64,000 nt of DNA, taken from the NCBI RefSeq assembly GCF_020905375.1, contig NZ_JAJJBU010000013.1, positions 1-64,000 on the forward strand. Reading direction: 5' to 3'. The translations under genes were made by a program, and so were the position numbers. The stretch's first letter is position 1, and each line of letters begins with the position of its first letter. Below the pieces are notes generated by a model, which made no database searches, had not been told where the DNA came from, and worked only from the letters and a program-made list of their open reading frames with translations. This DNA comes from Arthrobacter cryoconiti (GTDB lineage: Bacteria > Actinomycetota > Actinomycetes > Actinomycetales > Micrococcaceae). This document shows, piece after piece, positions 61,743 to 64,000 of this stretch.

Positions 61743-64000
61743 CGTGCGCGAGTAGGGTATCGATCAGCAACACTGCCCCGCCCTTGTCCAGAGGATTGTT
61801 CTTGTTGCCGCACTTTGGCGACTGCACACAGGATGGACAGCCGGAATCGCATTCGCAAGCGCTGATTGCGTCACGCGTGGCCCTGAGCCAGGTGCGCGCC
61901 ATTGTGAACCCGCGTTCGGCGAACCCGGCGCCGCCTGGGTGGCCGTCGTACACAAAGATAGTGGGTTGGCCGGTGTCGGCATGGTTGGCAGTAGACACTC
62001 CGCCAACGTCCCAGCGGTCGCTGGAGGCGACCAGAGGGAGTAAACCGATCGCGGCGTGCTCGGCGGCATGCAAAGCTCCAGGGAACTGCGGTTCCACAAG
62101 CCCGCCGTCGATCAACGTTCGGTTGTCCATCGTGAACCACACTGCTTTGGTGAACAGGTCCCGGGCACCGAGCTCTAGGGGTTCCTCGCCCAATACTTCA
62201 TTGGAAATGAATGCCTTACGTTGAAAGGAGACCACTTGAGTGGTGACCTGAACTTCGCCAAAATGCATCTCCACTGGTCCCCAGGTCTCGTGTTGGAGTG
62301 ATTCCAACACGGCAATCGCAGTGACGTCCCGGGCAGTGGTGTAGTAGTCGGGGCTGCCCTTGCGCACTAATGCGCAGTGGTCTTGTTCATTGAGTTCTTG
62401 GACAATATATGGTTCGCCCTGATGAACGTACACGGCGCCTTGGTGCGCCTGATAGTGCGACTGGGGAGAGTCCATGGTGCCCAACAATGCGCCGGTATCA
62501 GAGTCGATGATATTGATGGGCCCGCCACCATCGGCGCGTAGATTTACCATGGCGGCAGCGCTTTGTGGATGTGTCCAGAACCAGCCACCGGGGCGTTTAC
62601 GAAGGTAGCCTTCCGCCACTAACTGTCCCAGTACCTTTACGGTGTTTTCGGGAAACAGGGGAAGGTCTTCTGACGTCAGTGGCAGCTCGGCAGCAGCGGC
62701 GCACAAGTGCGGGCCCAAAACGTAGGGGTTGGAGGGGTCAAATACTGTGGCTTCCACCGGGACGTCAAAGATTGCCTCCGGATGGTGCACCAGATAAGTG
62801 TCGAGAGGGTCATCACTGGCTATGAACGCAGCTAGGGCGTCCTGACCAGCACGCCCGGCCCTGCCAATCTGCTGGAATAAAGATGCTCGGGTTCCTGGCC
62901 AGCCAGCCACCAGGACAGCGTCAAGCCCGGAGATATCGATTCCCAGCTCCAAGGCGGACGTGCTCGATACGCCAAGAAGCTCTCCAGATCGTAGAGCTTT
63001 CTCCAATGCTCGACGTTCTTCAGGCAGATATCCGGAACGGTAGGCGGCCACTCGTGCGGGCAAGCTGGAGTCCACGTCTGCCAACAACCGCCGGGTTGTA
63101 CTCGCTATTGTCTCCGCACCGCGCCGGGACTTGATAAACGCAATGGTGCGTACCCGGGCGGCAACCAGATTTGCCAGCAAGTCGGATGTTTCGGCGAGTG
63201 CGGTGCGCCGTGACTTGGCACCGTTTTCACCCTTGAAATCAGTGAGCTCTGGTTCCCAGAACGCGACCGTTGTGGCTCCGTGCGGTGAGTCGTCCTGGGT
63301 GAAAGTCACAGCGGGTGCGCCGATCAGGCGTGCAAACGATTCTCCAGGATCGCTGGACGTCGCTGAAGCCCCAATGAAAATGGGATCGGCTCCATAATGG
63401 GCGCAGATGCGCCGCAGCCGGCGCATGAGCACAGCCACATGGGAGCCAAAGACTCCCCGATAACTGTGGGCTTCGTCAATGACCACATATTTGAGCCTGC
63501 GGAAGAATCTGGCCCACCACGTGTGATTTGGCAGTACACCAAAGTGGATCATATCCGGGTTGCACAAGACAAAGTTGGCGTGATCGCGAATCCATCGGCG
63601 ATCAGCAGGGGCGGTGTCGCCGTCGTAGGTGGCAGCGCGCAATGTGGGTAGATGAAGGGACGTCAGCGCGGCCAGCTGATCAGCTGCCAACGCCTTCGTC
63701 GGGGAGAGATACAAGGCCACGGCGCCGTCGTCCTCTAGCTTGCCTGGGTTCTCCACCACACGTAGCCCGGCCCGGTGCACAGCATCAACAGCAGGCAGTT
63801 GGTAGGCCAGTGACTTCCCGGAGGCTGTCCCCGTGGCAATGACTACGTGATTGCCACAATGGGCGGCTTCCGCCGCGAGTATTTGGTGCCGCCAGGGCGT
63901 GTCGACACCCAATAAACCGTATGCTGCCACCAGATCTGGGTGAACCCAATCAGGCCATGGTGCACTTACTGCTTGGCGGGCAGGAATTCTGTGGACATGC
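61735..64000 (-). CDS. DEAD/DEAH box helicase with DUF1998 domain (5' end outside window)
   Basis: A large helicase. Motif I is IATGTASGKSLAYQLP, motif Ia LYLSPTKALAADQ, motif II DEAH in YVVIDEAHSYRGVFGS, motif III SATSSDP, motif VI QQIGRAGRAGQ. The C-terminal DUF1998 has a four-cysteine zinc site (CECDSGCPSCVQSPKCG). The frame is open to the window edge with family-like residues (ARQAVSAPWPDWVHPDLVAAYG), so the GTG at 63930 is not the start. Actinobacterial homologues (Rv3649 type) regularly sit beside the Tad genes. The role in pilus biogenesis or DNA repair is unclear. Confidence 0.92.
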   Translation of the reverse strand, partial: HVHRIPARQAVSAPWPDWVHPDLVAAYGLLGVDTPWRHQILAAEAAHCGNHVVIATGTASGKSLAYQLPAVDAVHRAGLRVVENPGKLEDDGAVALYLSPTKALAADQLAALTSLHLPTLRAATYDGDTAPADRRWIRDHANFVLCNPDMIHFGVLPNHTWWARFFRRLKYVVIDEAHSYRGVFGSHVAVLMRRLRRICAHYGADPIFIGASATSSDPGESFARLIGAPAVTFTQDDSPHGATTVAFWEPELTDFKGENGAKSRRTALAETSDLLANLVAARVRTIAFIKSRRGAETIASTTRRLLADVDSSLPARVAAYRSGYLPEERRALEKALRSGELLGVSSTSALELGIDISGLDAVLVAGWPGTRASLFQQIGRAGRAGQDALAAFIASDDPLDTYLVHHPEAIFDVPVEATVFDPSNPYVLGPHLCAAAAELPLTSEDLPLFPENTVKVLGQLVAEGYLRKRPGGWFWTHPQSAAAMVNLRADGGGPINIIDSDTGALLGTMDSPQSHYQAHQGAVYVHQGEPYIVQELNEQDHCALVRKGSPDYYTTARDVTAIAVLESLQHETWGPVEMHFGEVQVTTQVVSFQRKAFISNEVLGEEPLELGARDLFTKAVWFTMDNRTLIDGGLVEPQFPGALHAAEHAAIGLLPLVASSDRWDVGGVSTANHADTGQPTIFVYDGHPGGAGFAERGFTMARTWLRATRDAISACECDSGCPSCVQSPKCGNKNNPLDKGGAVLLIDTLLAHAN

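Overview
The window comes from a high-GC Gram-positive actinobacterium, most likely an Arthrobacter-like member of the Micrococcaceae. This rests on gene content: a DUF3073 gene beside purM/purF, an Ssd/TadA/TadB/TadC cluster with a DUF4244 pilin, a MarP-type CvpA-trypsin protease, the actinobacterial exonuclease/polymerase of family A, and a LAxTG-type sorting signal. GTG starts are common. No rRNA or CRISPR array is visible. One tRNA-Pro(CGG) is present.

Layout. (1) 1-12.9 kb holds purine synthesis and envelope genes: a proline-rich membrane protein with a septum-formation-like domain, DUF3073, purM and purF, a small membrane protein, a wall-anchored S1 protease followed by a stand-alone prodomain-like lipoprotein, a sterol-carrier-fold protein with asparaginase II, then purD and purC. 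A perfect 66-bp palindrome lies between DUF3073 and purM. (2) 12.9-25.3 kb holds an XRE/TPR regulator, a DUF6541 membrane protein, tRNA-Pro, a heterodimeric ABC exporter, a metallophosphoesterase, a class A penicillin-binding protein and a DUF4177-RidA-NUDIX operon. (3) 25.3-34.4 kb holds a Crp/GlxR-type regulator, MarP, aroQ and an alpha-galactoside uptake operon (solute-binding protein, two permeases, DeoR regulator, GH36 alpha-galactosidase). The operon promoter carries a perfect TGTGA-N6-TCACA Crp site. (4) 34.7-41.8 kb holds acs, a membrane protein with a low-complexity linker, nth, a CoA-pyrophosphatase-like NUDIX gene and the exonuclease/polymerase.

(5) 41.9-61.7 kb is a Tad/Flp pilus locus in two parts: ssd-tadA-tadB-tadC up to 45842, and DUF4244 pilin-TadE-TadG-like from 60372. 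About 14.5 kb of accessory DNA separates them. It contains a lipoprotein, a peroxiredoxin, a DUF427 protein, a sulfide-oxidation operon (GntR, sulfide:quinone-reductase-like, MBL-rhodanese, TauE/SafE), a TPR protein, a small secreted peptide, a DUF1990 protein and a GNAT gene. The GNAT gene is itself split by about 5.2 kb of nested insertions: two decayed IS30-family elements in opposite orientation, an orphan IS end, a DUF3761 membrane protein and several start-less coding remnants. (6) From 61.7 kb to the window edge lies a DUF1998-type DEAD/DEAH helicase, truncated by the window.

The most informative points are the protease/stand-alone-prodomain pair, the interrupted Tad locus, the split GNAT gene, the Crp site in the galactoside promoter, the long palindrome, and an alpha-galactosidase whose Shine-Dalgarno sequence is followed by no ordinary start codon.
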